From the NCBI RefSeq assembly GCF_003259155.1, contig NZ_QGMQ01000001.1, positions 682,001 through 746,000 on the forward strand: a DNA stretch of 64,000 bases, in the 5' to 3' direction. Within the stretch, counting starts at the first letter, position 1. Each line of letters begins with the position of its first letter. The notes beneath the pieces are model-generated. The model did not search any database. It saw only the letters and a program-made list of their open reading frames with translations, and was not told where the DNA came from. Source of the stretch: Marinimicrobium alkaliphilum (GTDB lineage Bacteria; Pseudomonadota; Gammaproteobacteria; Pseudomonadales; Cellvibrionaceae). Position numbers and translations under genes: made by a program. Below, piece by piece: positions 1 to 8,071 of the stretch.

Positions 1-1512
1 GAGCAATTCGATGCCCGGGTAATAGGGCGGACGAATATTCAGAATCCGGATGCGGGCGTTTTCCGGTTGCGGGTTGACCGTCAACGGAAAGCGCGGGGGT
101 AGCGGGACCGATTCCTCGTCTGGTTCGGCGGCTGTCTCGGCCTGTGCGGTAACGTCAAAGGTCTCCACCGACACGTCGAGGTCATCTTCGGGCGCCGTCA
201 ATTCGACAATGGGCGCCTGGGGCACCCAAGGCGCCTCGGATTCGGTGGGCGTCCGCCGGGTGAGACGCTGTATCAGGGCGCCGGTACTGTTTCCTGCCTG
301 AATCAGTGTTGTAGGCAATTCGCCTTGCCCGGGTAGCCTGTCCTGAAAAATCGCCAAGCTTAGGGCGCTCCAGACTGCTCCCAGAATCAGCACTGACACC
401 AACAGTCGAGCCGGCAGGCGCAGGCTGCGAGGTCGCATGGGGCGGAAGTGTGCGGCGGTCTGAACACGGGTGGCCACGAGGGTAGGCCACTGCTCGCCGG
501 TCACGGCCCGGCCGGTGATTTCGGTGACGTTCACCAGTGGACGGCGGTAGATGCCGCGCTGAGGTGTCCAGCGCCAGGCACTGAGCCACTGCCATACCGC
601 CTGGCTCGCCTTGCCCAGCTGAATTCGGATCGCGATGTAGCTGGCGGATAGTAGGGCCTTGAACAGCGAGAGTATCTGGACCTGGGTTGGATCGCCGGTG
701 GGCGTGGCCATTCCGGGCAGGCTTTTGCCCAACAGGTCGTCGATGGCCGCCACCACCTGCCGGCCGCGCTGAAAGCGCTTGTGCGGATCTTTGGCGAGCA
801 GCTGGTTGAGCAGTTTCTGGTAACGGCCGTAATGGGGCGGCAGCTTGGGAATAGGCGCGGTCAGGTGTTTGATCGCAATGGCCACGGCATCGTCGGCGTG
901 AAAGGGCACGCTGCCGGTGAGCATTTCGTAGAACACTACGCCCAGGCTGTAGATGTCGGCGCGCCCGTCCAGGGTTTTGCCCCGGGTCTGTTCCGGGCTC
1001 ATGTAGTGGGGCGTGCCGACAACACTGCCGGCATTGGTCATGCGCGAGGCGCTGCTGATGGCCTTGGCGACACCAAAGTCGGTGACCACGGCGGAGCCGT
1101 CTTCGCGGAACAGGATGTTTTCCGGTTTGATATCCCGGTGGATATAGCCTTTGTCGTGGGCATGATCGAGCGCCGCCGCCACTTCCCGGATGATGCGCAG
1201 CACGTCCGGCGGACTCAGACCCTCGACCATTTTGTCGTGTGCCGAGCCACCGGGCAGGTAATCCATGGCGATGTAGTTGAGGTTTTCGTGGCAGCCGATA
1301 TCGTAGATGGACACGATATTGGGGTGCGAGAGCTGGCCGACGATATTGGCCTCGCGCTGAAAGCGCTCGCTGAACACCGGGTCGCGGTTGAGCACCGGCG
1401 ACATGACTTTGAGTGCAACCTCGCGCCCGACGCTGAGCTGAATGGCCAGGTAAACGGTGGACATGCCGCCCTGGGCGACTTTGCGAATGATGCGATAACC
1501 GGGAATCTGCAT
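1..1512 (-). CDS. Hanks-type serine/threonine protein kinase, partial (3' end beyond window)
   Basis: Membrane-anchored Ser/Thr kinase, cut by the left window edge; 504 residues are visible. The kinase domain fills roughly residues 5-260: glycine loop QGGMSTVYLA (14-23), ATP-anchoring K35 in EVALKV, catalytic loop HRDIKPEN (125-132), D145 of the DFG motif and GTPHYMSPEQ (166-175). A basic linker follows, then one membrane helix near residues 368-389, so the kinase is cytoplasmic and the tail periplasmic. The last visible residues (ARIRILNI, then PGIEL) look like the start of a PEGA-type domain. Proteobacterial kinases of this plan often end in a formylglycine-generating-enzyme-like domain; that ending is inferred here. 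The start lies 4 bases after the phosphatase stop, giving a kinase/phosphatase pair. The substrate is unknown. Confidence 0.9.
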   Translation of the reverse strand, partial: MQIPGYRIIRKVAQGGMSTVYLAIQLSVGREVALKVMSPVLNRDPVFSERFQREANIVGQLSHPNIVSIYDIGCHENLNYIAMDYLPGGSAHDKMVEGLSPPDVLRIIREVAAALDHAHDKGYIHRDIKPENILFREDGSAVVTDFGVAKAISSASRMTNAGSVVGTPHYMSPEQTRGKTLDGRADIYSLGVVFYEMLTGSVPFHADDAVAIAIKHLTAPIPKLPPHYGRYQKLLNQLLAKDPHKRFQRGRQVVAAIDDLLGKSLPGMATPTGDPTQVQILSLFKALLSASYIAIRIQLGKASQAVWQWLSAWRWTPQRGIYRRPLVNVTEITGRAVTGEQWPTLVATRVQTAAHFRPMRPRSLRLPARLLVSVLILGAVWSALSLAIFQDRLPGQGELPTTLIQAGNSTGALIQRLTRRTPTESEAPWVPQAPIVELTAPEDDLDVSVETFDVTAQAETAAEPDEESVPLPPRFPLTVNPQPENARIRILNIRPPYYPGIELL

Positions 1513-1516
1513 GGCG

Positions 1517-2377
1517 TCAGCTCCCGATCCAGTAAAGGGCCAGCCCGAGGCACAACAAGGCCAGGGCACTCAGGCCCAGGTCCAGATAGCGCTGCCCGGT
1601 GATGGGAGGCAGCCACTGCCAGAGGCTGCTCGCCAGGCTGCGCCGGTAGCGCGGGGACTGGACGATCTGCAGGGTGATGTTGTCCCGCCCACCCTTGGCC
1701 AGGGCGGCGCCCATGAGTTTGTCGACCGCGGCTTTCGGGCTGCGACTGGCGCACAGGATTTCGGCCATTTCCCGGTCGTCGAGTTCGTCGGTCAGGCCAT
1801 CACTGCACAGGAGAATCCATTGGTTCTCCCGCCATTCGCCCGCGACCTGATCGACATCGATGGGTTGGAGGGCAAACCCCAGGCACTGGGTGATGATGTT
1901 TTTTTGCGGGTGGTGTTGGGCTTCGTCGCTGTCGATCGCGCCCGAGTCGACCAGCTTCTGGACGTGGGAGTGGTCGTGGGTGAGGCGTTCAAGTTGACCG
2001 CCGTCTTCCCCCCGGCTCCACAGATAAGCCCGGCTATCGCCGACCCAGAAGACCCGGTAGTCAGTGCGCGTGCTGGTCAGGAGGACCAGGGTGGAACCCA
2101 TGCCCGGCGCGCCTTCACCGGCGTCGACGGCTGTGAGAATGGCGCGGTGTGCGGCGTGGATACGGGCTTCGAGTTGGTTGCTGCCGATGGCGCCGGCGCG
2201 CTCGCGAAAGCTGTCACGGACGATGGCGCTGGCCACTTCACCGGCTTCGTGGCCACCCATGCCGTCGGCCACCAGCCACAGGCCGTGGTCGGGCTCACTC
2301 AGGTAGGTGTCCTCGTTGTTATCGCGCGCCAGTCCCGAGTTGGTGGCGGCGCTGTAGGTGTATAGCCGTTTTGCCAT
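1517..2377 (-). CDS. PP2C-family protein phosphatase with C-terminal membrane anchor
   Basis: Metal-dependent Ser/Thr protein phosphatase, 286 residues. The PP2C metal-binding motifs are all present: D19 in the RDNNED segment, ADGMGGH (37-43), GMGST, WVGDSRAYLW, SDGLTDEL and DNITLQI near the end of the domain. Unlike most stand-alone bacterial PP2Cs it ends in a hydrophobic helix (about residues 264-283), which would tether it to the inner membrane beside the kinase encoded immediately downstream. The kinase start follows its stop by 4 bases, so the two are co-transcribed and this enzyme probably reverses the kinase's action. Such pairs can accompany type VI secretion loci, but nothing visible here says so. 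The family is certain; the target is unknown. Confidence 0.93.
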   Translation of the reverse strand: MAKRLYTYSAATNSGLARDNNEDTYLSEPDHGLWLVADGMGGHEAGEVASAIVRDSFRERAGAIGSNQLEARIHAAHRAILTAVDAGEGAPGMGSTLVLLTSTRTDYRVFWVGDSRAYLWSRGEDGGQLERLTHDHSHVQKLVDSGAIDSDEAQHHPQKNIITQCLGFALQPIDVDQVAGEWRENQWILLCSDGLTDELDDREMAEILCASRSPKAAVDKLMGAALAKGGRDNITLQIVQSPRYRRSLASSLWQWLPPITGQRYLDLGLSALALLCLGLALYWIGS

Positions 2378-2434
2378 TTTTATGGGCAGAGTCCGTTTTT
2401 TAAGTGAGTCGGATGGCGTCCGGTGCCGGATTTT

Positions 2435-2701
2435 GGGTTCGGTGCCTCATCGTCGGATTACGCCCTTCGGGCTAATCCGACCTACTGTAGACACCGTGCC
2501 ATCGTTTTGGGTTGGGTGCCGCTTTGTCGGATTACGCCCTGCGGGCTAATCCGACCTACTGTAGACACCGTGCCATTGTTTTGGGTTGGGTGCCGCTTTG
2601 TCGGATTACGCCTGAGGCTAATCCGACCTACTGTAAACACCGTGCCATTGTCCGAGTAGGTCGGATTAGCCGAAGGCGTAATCCGACACCTGAGGCACCG
2701 C
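2435..2701. repeat. Palindromic repeat cluster 1 (four REP-like units)
   Basis: This fills the 409-base gap between the PP2C gene and the M16 protease gene. Three units in one orientation (2452-2487, 2526-2561, 2600-2633) and one inverted unit (2655-2687) share the palindrome GTCGGATTA-CGCC / GGC-TAATCCGAC with a CCTACT tail. The first three start exactly 74 bases apart and their spacers are nearly identical, so this part is a tandem repeat. The cluster is bounded by GGTGCCTCA on the left and TGAGGCACC on the right, an inverted pair. It is REP-like, a class elsewhere moved by RAYT transposases; no such gene is in the window. Confidence 0.9.
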
Positions 2702-2786
2702 CATCGCCTAACAGGGTGTTCTTGTCCGCCCGGAATCTTACCCGATTATTCCGCAAAAGAACCACGATTCAGCGCAGATTCTGACG

Positions 2787-5699
2787 TCATAAACTGCGAA
2801 TATCCAACCCCAACCCGGTCAGGGCCGCTTTCTGGCCGCTGTGCGTCACCACCGCAATACTGGCCTGTTCGGGCTTCAGGTAGGTCTCTGCTACCCGGCG
2901 CAGATCGGCCTGGGTCACGCGCAACACGCCTTCGCGGAAGCGCTCACGCCGCGCGCGGGTGCGCTGGAACAACTCAGCATGGAAGGTCTTTTTGGCTTCG
3001 CCGGCCGGGGAGGCGGGTTTATCGATGCTGCTGATCACCCCCAGGATGGCCTCTTCCACGGCCTGCCAGTCCAGGGACTCCCCCAGCAGCCAGTCGATGG
3101 CCCGGTCGAAGTCGTCCAGCGTTTCGCTCAGGCGCGGGTCACGGTAGGAGAAGAAACGGAAGGCTGCGATATTGCTGTCCTGACTGGCACCGCCGCCGTA
3201 GGCACCGCCCTGTTCGCGAATCGCCCGATGGAGGAAGCCGTTGCGCAGCACGCCGCCGAGCACGCTCAGGGCGGGCGCGTCCGGGAGGTCGCCGGGGACG
3301 GTGGGGTAGGCCTTGGCGCAGAAGTTGACCTGGGTGTTGGTCAACCAGCCTTCGCGCACCTGTTCATGGACCGGGTCCAGGGCAAAGCGGTCGAAGCCGT
3401 TGGCGGGGCTTTGTGCCTGCCAGCGAGCGGCGAGGCTCTGGCTGTGGGCCTCCAGCGTGGCGGCTTCGCCCACCAGCAGGAACTGCTTGGGCGCGGCCTG
3501 TACCCGCCGGTGAATTTCGGCAAAGCCCTCCGCCAGCTGGGCCAGGGCGCTGCGCTCGCTCAGGTTGTCGTCGAGTTTTTTCAGCGCGGCAATGCCCGCC
3601 AGACCGCCCAGCTCGTGACTCAGACGTGCGGCCGGGGCCAAACCGGCACTGGCGGCACCCATGGCCAGGCCGTGCCCGCCGCCGGTGATGCTCTGCTCGC
3701 GCCGGGCCCGGGTCTGGGCCATGAGTTCGCGGATGCGGTCGAGTTCGTCAAAGCGGACGTCGTGTAGGGTGGCGTGAATCAGGTCGTCCATGGCGTCCTG
3801 TTGGCGGCTCAGGGCTTTTGATGACAGGGTCATATAGGCATCGATCGCCTGAACGTCGTCCGGCGCCCCGCGCACGGCAGTGGCGGCGCTGAGCGCGCCC
3901 ACGGTGCTGGCTTGCCAGCGTTGGGTGGCGAGGTAGTCCTTGGCGCCAATCCCCAGCTCGGTCAGGCAATGGTTGTAGAACGGCAGCAGGGCGCGCAACT
4001 CGGGCTCCAGCGCAGGCAGCTTGCAGATCACCTGTTGATAGGCCAGGCCGTTGGTGCCGGCGGTATAGCGGCTGGTGGGATAGCCGTTGATCGCGGTCTG
4101 TTCGCCGGGGGTGTAGTGCAGTTGCGCCGGGATATCCTCAAGGCCCACTTTGGGCAGAATGCTGTCGTCGTCCTTGCGGTTCTGGCGCGCATCCAGCGCC
4201 TCGGCGCGCTCGATGATGCGCTGCTTGTCGGCATCGCTCAGGGTCGCCTTGATGGCGGCCAGACGGTCCTGTTCGGCCTGGTCGCGGTGGGCGTTGAAGT
4301 GGGTATCCGGGCGCAGGGTCAGCCGTATCCGGTGGGGGTTGTCGAGCAGCAGCTCGCGGGTGAGACGCTGGATGTAGTCCGGATCCTCGACCTTGGCGCG
4401 CAGGCTTGCCAGGGCGCTGTCCAGGTCCAGGATGGCCAGGGTATCGCCCCGATGGGTGGCAGCGGTAAGGCCGGTCATGATCAGGTGCAGGCCATAGGGG
4501 AAGCCGTCGCCGGTGATTTCCCGCTGTTGCAGTTCGAGCTGGTGCAGGGCAGCTTCCACCAGATCGGCGGGTACCCCTTCGTCGGCGACCTTCTGCAGCG
4601 TGCCCAGGATCAGCTGTTCGATCGCATCGGCGTCCTCTTTCCGGCAGCCTTCCAGGCCGCAGACAAAAGCCATCTCATACTGGGAGTCGTCCATGCCGCA
4701 CAGGGGCGAGGGCGCCTGGCCCAGATCGCTGGTTTCCAGGACCTGCAGCAGCGGTGAGGCGCTGTTGTCGAGGAGCACGTTGGCCAGCAGCTGGGCGGCC
4801 AGGTTGCCTTCCAGATCCGTGGACTTGCCCAGCAGCCAGCCCATGACCAGATGGCTTTTGCGCGCCGGGTCTTCGCCCTCGTCCAGCGGGTACGCTTCTT
4901 CGACGTAGACCGGGGCGTGGTAGCGCTTCTCTTCGGTAACGCCGATCTGGTGATCGAGGGCGTCGAAGCGGTGCAGGGCGTGAGCTTCGAACTTGGCCTG
5001 ATGCTCGGCGGCGGGAATGTCGCCGTAGGTCATGAAGATGGCGTTGCTCGGGTGGTAGTGGGTTTTGTAAAAAGCCACCAGTTGGTCGTAGGTGAGGTCC
5101 GGGATGTGCTCCGGCTCGCCGCCACTGTTGTAGTGGTAGGTGCTGTTGGGGTAGAGGTATTTGCTCAGGACCTGCCACAGTTGTGAGCTCACGGAACTCA
5201 TGGCGCCTTTCATTTCGTTGTAGACCACGCCTTTGAACACCAGTGGGCTGTCCGGGTTGCCGGGCTCGGCAAAGTCGACCCGATGGCCTTCCTGGGCGAA
5301 GTCCAGTTCGTCCAGTTTGGAAAAGAAGACCGCGTCCAGGTAGACGTCGAGCAGGTTGTCGAAGTCTTTGCGGTTCTGGCTGGCAAAGGGGTAGGCGGTC
5401 CAGTCAGAGCTGGTAAAGGCGTTCATAAAGGTGTTGAGCGAGCGGCGGATCATCATGAAGAAGGGATCGCGCACTGGGTATTTTTCGCTCCCGCACAGGG
5501 CAGTGTGTTCGAGGATGTGAGCCACGCCGGTGTGGTCGTGGGGCACGGTGCGCAGCGCCACCAGAAAGACGTTTTCATCGTTGTCCGCCGCCAGGTGAAT
5601 GTGCTGGGCGCCGGTTTTTTTGTGGCGGTATTCTTCGACGGTGAGGTTGAGGGCGTCGAGGCGTTGGCTGCGGAGGTGTTCGAAGGCGTTGTGGGTCAT
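2787..5699 (-). CDS. M16C-family zinc metalloprotease (presequence-protease type)
   Basis: Large peptidasome-type metalloprotease of 970 residues, the usual length for the PreP/M16C group that degrades free peptides inside a closed two-half chamber. The inverted zinc motif HILEH is at residues 61-65, and the distal glutamate is probably E162 in NEMKG, which is the M16C spacing rather than that of pitrilysin. The C-terminal half keeps the inactive M16-like repeats and the glycine-rich GGAYGGGA segment. The start is placed at the ATG giving MTHNAFEHLR, because the frame continues upstream only through repeat DNA; an ATG 60 bases earlier is an alternative. No signal peptide is seen, so it is probably cytoplasmic. 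It stands alone, with repeat clusters on both sides. Confidence 0.9.
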   Translation of the reverse strand: MTHNAFEHLRSQRLDALNLTVEEYRHKKTGAQHIHLAADNDENVFLVALRTVPHDHTGVAHILEHTALCGSEKYPVRDPFFMMIRRSLNTFMNAFTSSDWTAYPFASQNRKDFDNLLDVYLDAVFFSKLDELDFAQEGHRVDFAEPGNPDSPLVFKGVVYNEMKGAMSSVSSQLWQVLSKYLYPNSTYHYNSGGEPEHIPDLTYDQLVAFYKTHYHPSNAIFMTYGDIPAAEHQAKFEAHALHRFDALDHQIGVTEEKRYHAPVYVEEAYPLDEGEDPARKSHLVMGWLLGKSTDLEGNLAAQLLANVLLDNSASPLLQVLETSDLGQAPSPLCGMDDSQYEMAFVCGLEGCRKEDADAIEQLILGTLQKVADEGVPADLVEAALHQLELQQREITGDGFPYGLHLIMTGLTAATHRGDTLAILDLDSALASLRAKVEDPDYIQRLTRELLLDNPHRIRLTLRPDTHFNAHRDQAEQDRLAAIKATLSDADKQRIIERAEALDARQNRKDDDSILPKVGLEDIPAQLHYTPGEQTAINGYPTSRYTAGTNGLAYQQVICKLPALEPELRALLPFYNHCLTELGIGAKDYLATQRWQASTVGALSAATAVRGAPDDVQAIDAYMTLSSKALSRQQDAMDDLIHATLHDVRFDELDRIRELMAQTRARREQSITGGGHGLAMGAASAGLAPAARLSHELGGLAGIAALKKLDDNLSERSALAQLAEGFAEIHRRVQAAPKQFLLVGEAATLEAHSQSLAARWQAQSPANGFDRFALDPVHEQVREGWLTNTQVNFCAKAYPTVPGDLPDAPALSVLGGVLRNGFLHRAIREQGGAYGGGASQDSNIAAFRFFSYRDPRLSETLDDFDRAIDWLLGESLDWQAVEEAILGVISSIDKPASPAGEAKKTFHAELFQRTRARRERFREGVLRVTQADLRRVAETYLKPEQASIAVVTHSGQKAALTGLGLDIRSL

Positions 5700-5759
5700 A
5701 GTGTCTCTTGGTTGTCTGCGTTGTTGGTGTCGTTTCGTGTGTTCGTCGCGATCGGTCAT

Positions 5760-5863
5760 GGCGATCACCGGGGCCAGGGCGGCGGACACGGTGAACCCCT
5801 CCCTGGGGCTCTGCACGCCCATCCCGGGCGTGACGGTCCGCCACCCTGGCCCCGGTGATCGCC
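5760..5863. repeat. Composite palindromic element A (about 104 bp)
   Basis: A 27-base inverted repeat (5760-5786 against 5837-5863, one mismatch) encloses a 50-base core. The core opens with GGACACG then GTGAACCCC, continues TCCCTGGGG, holds a second hairpin (GCACGCCC / GGGCGTG) and closes with GACGGTCC. The same core layout is found at 21662-21761 with different outer stems, so this is a repeated element and not a single terminator. It lies upstream of the M16 protease start and overlaps no convincing gene. Confidence 0.8.
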
Positions 5864-5871
5864 TTCGCGAT

Positions 5872-6058
5872 GGTTGGGTGCCATATTGTCGGATTACGCG
5901 CTGCGCGCTAATCCGACCTACTCGCACACTGGCACCCTGTTTCCAGTAGGTCGGATTAGCGGAGCGTAATCCGACAAAGCGCACCCAATGCCCGTTAGGG
6001 GGACATCGTCCCCAGTAGGTCGGATTAGCCCAGAGGGCGTAATCCGACAATGAGGCAC
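5872..6058. repeat. Palindromic repeat cluster 2 (three REP-like units)
   Basis: One forward unit (5888-5922) and two inverted units (5945-5975, 6014-6048) of the same palindrome as cluster 1. The left flank GGGTGCC and right flank GGCACCC are inverted copies of one another. The cluster lies directly downstream of the DTW gene stop (6060). With element A it accounts for all of the gap between that gene and the protease gene. Confidence 0.9.
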
Positions 6059-6059
6059 C

Positions 6060-6869
6060 CTAGGTTTCCGAGGCGCCACCAAACCCGAATCCCGCCAAGC
6101 GGGCCATGTAATCCTCAAACCGGTCCAGCAAAGGCGTGTAATCCACCGCGCCTTGTTCCAAAAGAGAGAGAGCGTAACAACTTGCCTCCAAAGTGGAAAG
6201 CTGATTCGGCTGGTGCGCCTTGCGGATGCGGTAGCGCGAGGGCGGGGTGTGCTCGAGGCTGAGCCGGGGCAGTCGTCCTAGCGCCGGGTTGAGGTGCAAG
6301 AGTTTGCGGCTTTTGCGCCAGGTGGCATCGAGCACCACCAGGCGGAGATGGGCGGCGTCTTGTCGGATTACGCCCTCTGGGCTAATCCGACCTACGGGGG
6401 ACGGGGTGCCAGTGTTGGGGTTGGATGCGGGTTGTCGGATTACGCCCTGCGGGCTAATCCGACCTACTGGAAACAGGGTGCCAGTGTGCGAGTAGGTCGG
6501 ATTAGCCGAAGGCGTAATCCGACAGGGTGCGCCGATGTTTGAGTAGGTCGGATTAGCGCGCAGCGCGTAATCCGACACTGAGGCACCCAAACCATCCAAT
6601 CCTTCCGGTTCGCCCGGATAAAGGAGCACGCTGGTTTTCCCGTCGCGCTCAAGGTGCCCGGCGAGCGCGTCCGGGTCGAAGGCTTCTCCCACCAGTACTT
6701 CACTGTGCGCCAGACTCAGGTGCAGCAGGGCGGCGGTGTTTTTCGCCTGGCGAGTCTCCAGCGGGTGCTGGATGATCAGCAACTCCACCTTATTGGCCGC
6801 TGAGGTAATCCAGTCGCACAGGCAGGTTTTGGCGGGGCGCTCGCAGCGCGGGCAGAGGGCGCGACTCAC
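6060..6869 (-). CDS. DTW-domain tRNA-uridine aminocarboxypropyltransferase with in-frame repeat insertion
   Basis: Likely a tRNA acp3U-forming enzyme of the DTW (TapT/YfiP) family, which transfers an aminocarboxypropyl group from SAM to uridine. Residues 6-18 carry the family's CxxC and CxC metal site (C6, C9, C16, C18); IIQHP and LLYPGE follow near 32 and 82; the signature D-x-T-W is DATW (181-184), followed by RKSRKLL. GTG at 6869 is chosen because it overlaps the upstream TGA as GTGA. The oddity: residues of about 97-170 are translated from four palindromic repeat units, reading SDYALRANPTY, CRITPSANPTY, VGRISPQGVIRQ and VGRISPEGVIRQ, between LLYPGE and the catalytic motif. The frame stays open throughout, so a 269-residue protein is possible. 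Whether it is active cannot be told from sequence. Confidence 0.85.
   Translation of the reverse strand: MSRALCPRCERPAKTCLCDWITSAANKVELLIIQHPLETRQAKNTAALLHLSLAHSEVLVGEAFDPDALAGHLERDGKTSVLLYPGEPEGLDGLGASVSDYALRANPTYSNIGAPCRITPSANPTYSHTGTLFPVGRISPQGVIRQPASNPNTGTPSPVGRISPEGVIRQDAAHLRLVVLDATWRKSRKLLHLNPALGRLPRLSLEHTPPSRYRIRKAHQPNQLSTLEASCYALSLLEQGAVDYTPLLDRFEDYMARLAGFGFGGASET
6362..6590. repeat. Palindromic repeat cluster 3, inside the DTW gene (four units)
   Basis: Two forward units (6362-6395, 6434-6468) and two inverted ones (6491-6523, 6542-6576), with a right-hand GGCACCCAA flank. The whole cluster lies within coding sequence and keeps the DTW reading frame open. The last unit is the exact inverted copy of the first unit of cluster 2, and the spacer at 6465-6495 is an inverted copy of 5919-5948, so the two clusters share modules. 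Confidence 0.92.
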
Positions 6870-7177
6870 CCGGCCACGGCCTCGGCGGTGGGCATGTCGG
6901 CCGTCCCGGGTTGGGTCGGGCGCGGACGGCTGGCAATCAGGGTGTTTTTCTGTGCGCGGCTCAGTTTCTTGATGGCGGCTTCCCGCTGGCTGGCGCTGCT
7001 CCGGTCGTGGCCGGTTTCCAGGTAGCACAGCTGCGCTGGCGTCCGCCCGCGAAAATAGCGTGCGCCGGCCTTACCCCGGGTGTGCTCGCGCCAGCGCCGC
7101 TCGATGTCGGTGGTGATACCGGTGTAGAGCTGATTGTCGCTGCTGAGAATGATGTAAACCTGCCACTCGTGACTCAT
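6866..7177 (-). CDS. GIY-YIG nuclease-fold protein (YhbQ/UPF0213 type)
   Basis: Small 103-residue single-domain GIY-YIG protein. The motif appears as VYIILSSDNQLYTGIT (residues 7-22), followed by the conserved arginine in IERRWREHTRG and a downstream glutamate in CYLETG, the plan of the YhbQ/UPF0213 group. Members are thought to act on DNA or RNA ends, but the cellular role is poorly known. Its TGA overlaps the GTG of the DTW gene in a GTGA junction, so the two are translationally coupled. The C-terminal 20 residues are rich in Pro, Arg and Thr and probably disordered. It is divergent from cmoM, with about 78 bases between the starts. Confidence 0.88.
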   Translation of the reverse strand: MSHEWQVYIILSSDNQLYTGITTDIERRWREHTRGKAGARYFRGRTPAQLCYLETGHDRSSASQREAAIKKLSRAQKNTLIASRPRPTQPGTADMPTAEAVAG

Positions 7178-7255
7178 GGCCGAAGCTTACCATAGCTTGT
7201 GTGGGTGCGGACCTTTGGGGATAATCCGGGCCACGTTTTCTCGCGGGTTGTTGCC

Positions 7256-8071
7256 ATGGCTGTTGTTCCTCCAGAGTCTCCCCAGGATCGCAATTTTGAC
7301 GATCTGGCCGAGCGCTTTGAACGCAAAATTTACGGCGGGCTCAAGGGCCGGATTCGCCTGGCGGTGCTGGAGCGGGATTTTGCCCGACAGGTGCCGGTGA
7401 CGCCCTTTGCGGACTCGGTACCTGCGCGCCCCTGGCGGGTGCTGGACGCTGGGGGTGGTTCGGGCGCATTTTCTTTGGCTCTGGCGCGGGCCGGACACTC
7501 GGTGGTGATCTGCGATATCTCCCGCAAGATGCTCGACCTGGCCGCCGACAAGGTGGCTCAGGAAGGACTGGAAGATCGGGTCCAGTTGGTACACGGTTCG
7601 GTGCAATCGTTGGGGACGCTTCTGCCCGACGCGCAGCCCTTTGACCTGGTGCTGGCACACGCGCTGATGGAGTGGCTGGCGGAGCCTGAGACCCTGTTGC
7701 CGACATTGATGCCCCACCTGTGCCCCGGCGGCTATCTGTCGTTGACCTTCTATAACCGCCATTCGCTGGTGTACCGCAATTTGTTGCGGGGCAATTTTCG
7801 CAAGGTGGCGAGCAAGACTTACCGGGGTGATCCACGCAGCCTGACGCCTTTGCATCCGCTCGACCCGGTTGAGGTTCAGGGCTGGCTGGCGATACAGCCG
7901 CTTGAGGTGTTGAGTGTCAGCGGCGTGCGGGTGTTCCACGACTACATCGCCGGGCGCGAGATTCTGGAGCGCAGCCCGGAGGATTTACTGGCGCTGGAGG
8001 TGGAGTATTCGGATCAGGAGCCCTACCGGTCGTTGGGGCGCTATCAGCATGTGGTGGCGAGGCGGGTTTAG
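7256..8071 (+). CDS. cmoM: tRNA 5-carboxymethoxyuridine methyltransferase CmoM
   Basis: SAM-dependent methyltransferase of 271 residues (E. coli CmoM/SmtA: 261) that would methylate cmo5U34 to mcmo5U34 in wobble-position tRNAs. The SAM-binding motif [16 protein letters not shown], is at about residues 62-76; motif II is [10 protein letters not shown]. The N-terminal [18 protein letters not shown] segment is characteristic of CmoM. The ATG giving MAVVPPES is preferred, since an upstream in-frame GTG adds residues with no family likeness. It stands opposite the GIY-YIG/DTW pair and its stop overlaps the convergent J-domain gene by 4 bases. Identity rests on family recognition; another class I methyltransferase is less likely. 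Confidence 0.85.
   Translation: MAVVPPESPQDRNFDDLAERFERKIYGGLKGRIRLAVLERDFARQVPVTPFADSVPARPWRVLDAGGGSGAFSLALARAGHSVVICDISRKMLDLAADKVAQEGLEDRVQLVHGSVQSLGTLLPDAQPFDLVLAHALMEWLAEPETLLPTLMPHLCPGGYLSLTFYNRHSLVYRNLLRGNFRKVASKTYRGDPRSLTPLHPLDPVEVQGWLAIQPLEVLSVSGVRVFHDYIAGREILERSPEDLLALEVEYSDQEPYRSLGRYQHVVARRV

Noticed and set aside
2435-2701. CRISPR array
   Set aside because: Unit length and 74-base period superficially suggest it, but spacers are near-identical, units are inverted and no cas gene is near.
2358-2784. Several plus-strand open frames of 60-90 codons with repeated SDYALRANPTY words
   Set aside because: They only reflect the palindromic repeat cluster and have no ribosome site or independent homology.
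5700-6050. Extension of the M16 protease frame upstream for about 117 codons
   Set aside because: The extra part is translated repeat DNA and element A, without family likeness; the ATG at 5699 gives the usual length and conserved start.
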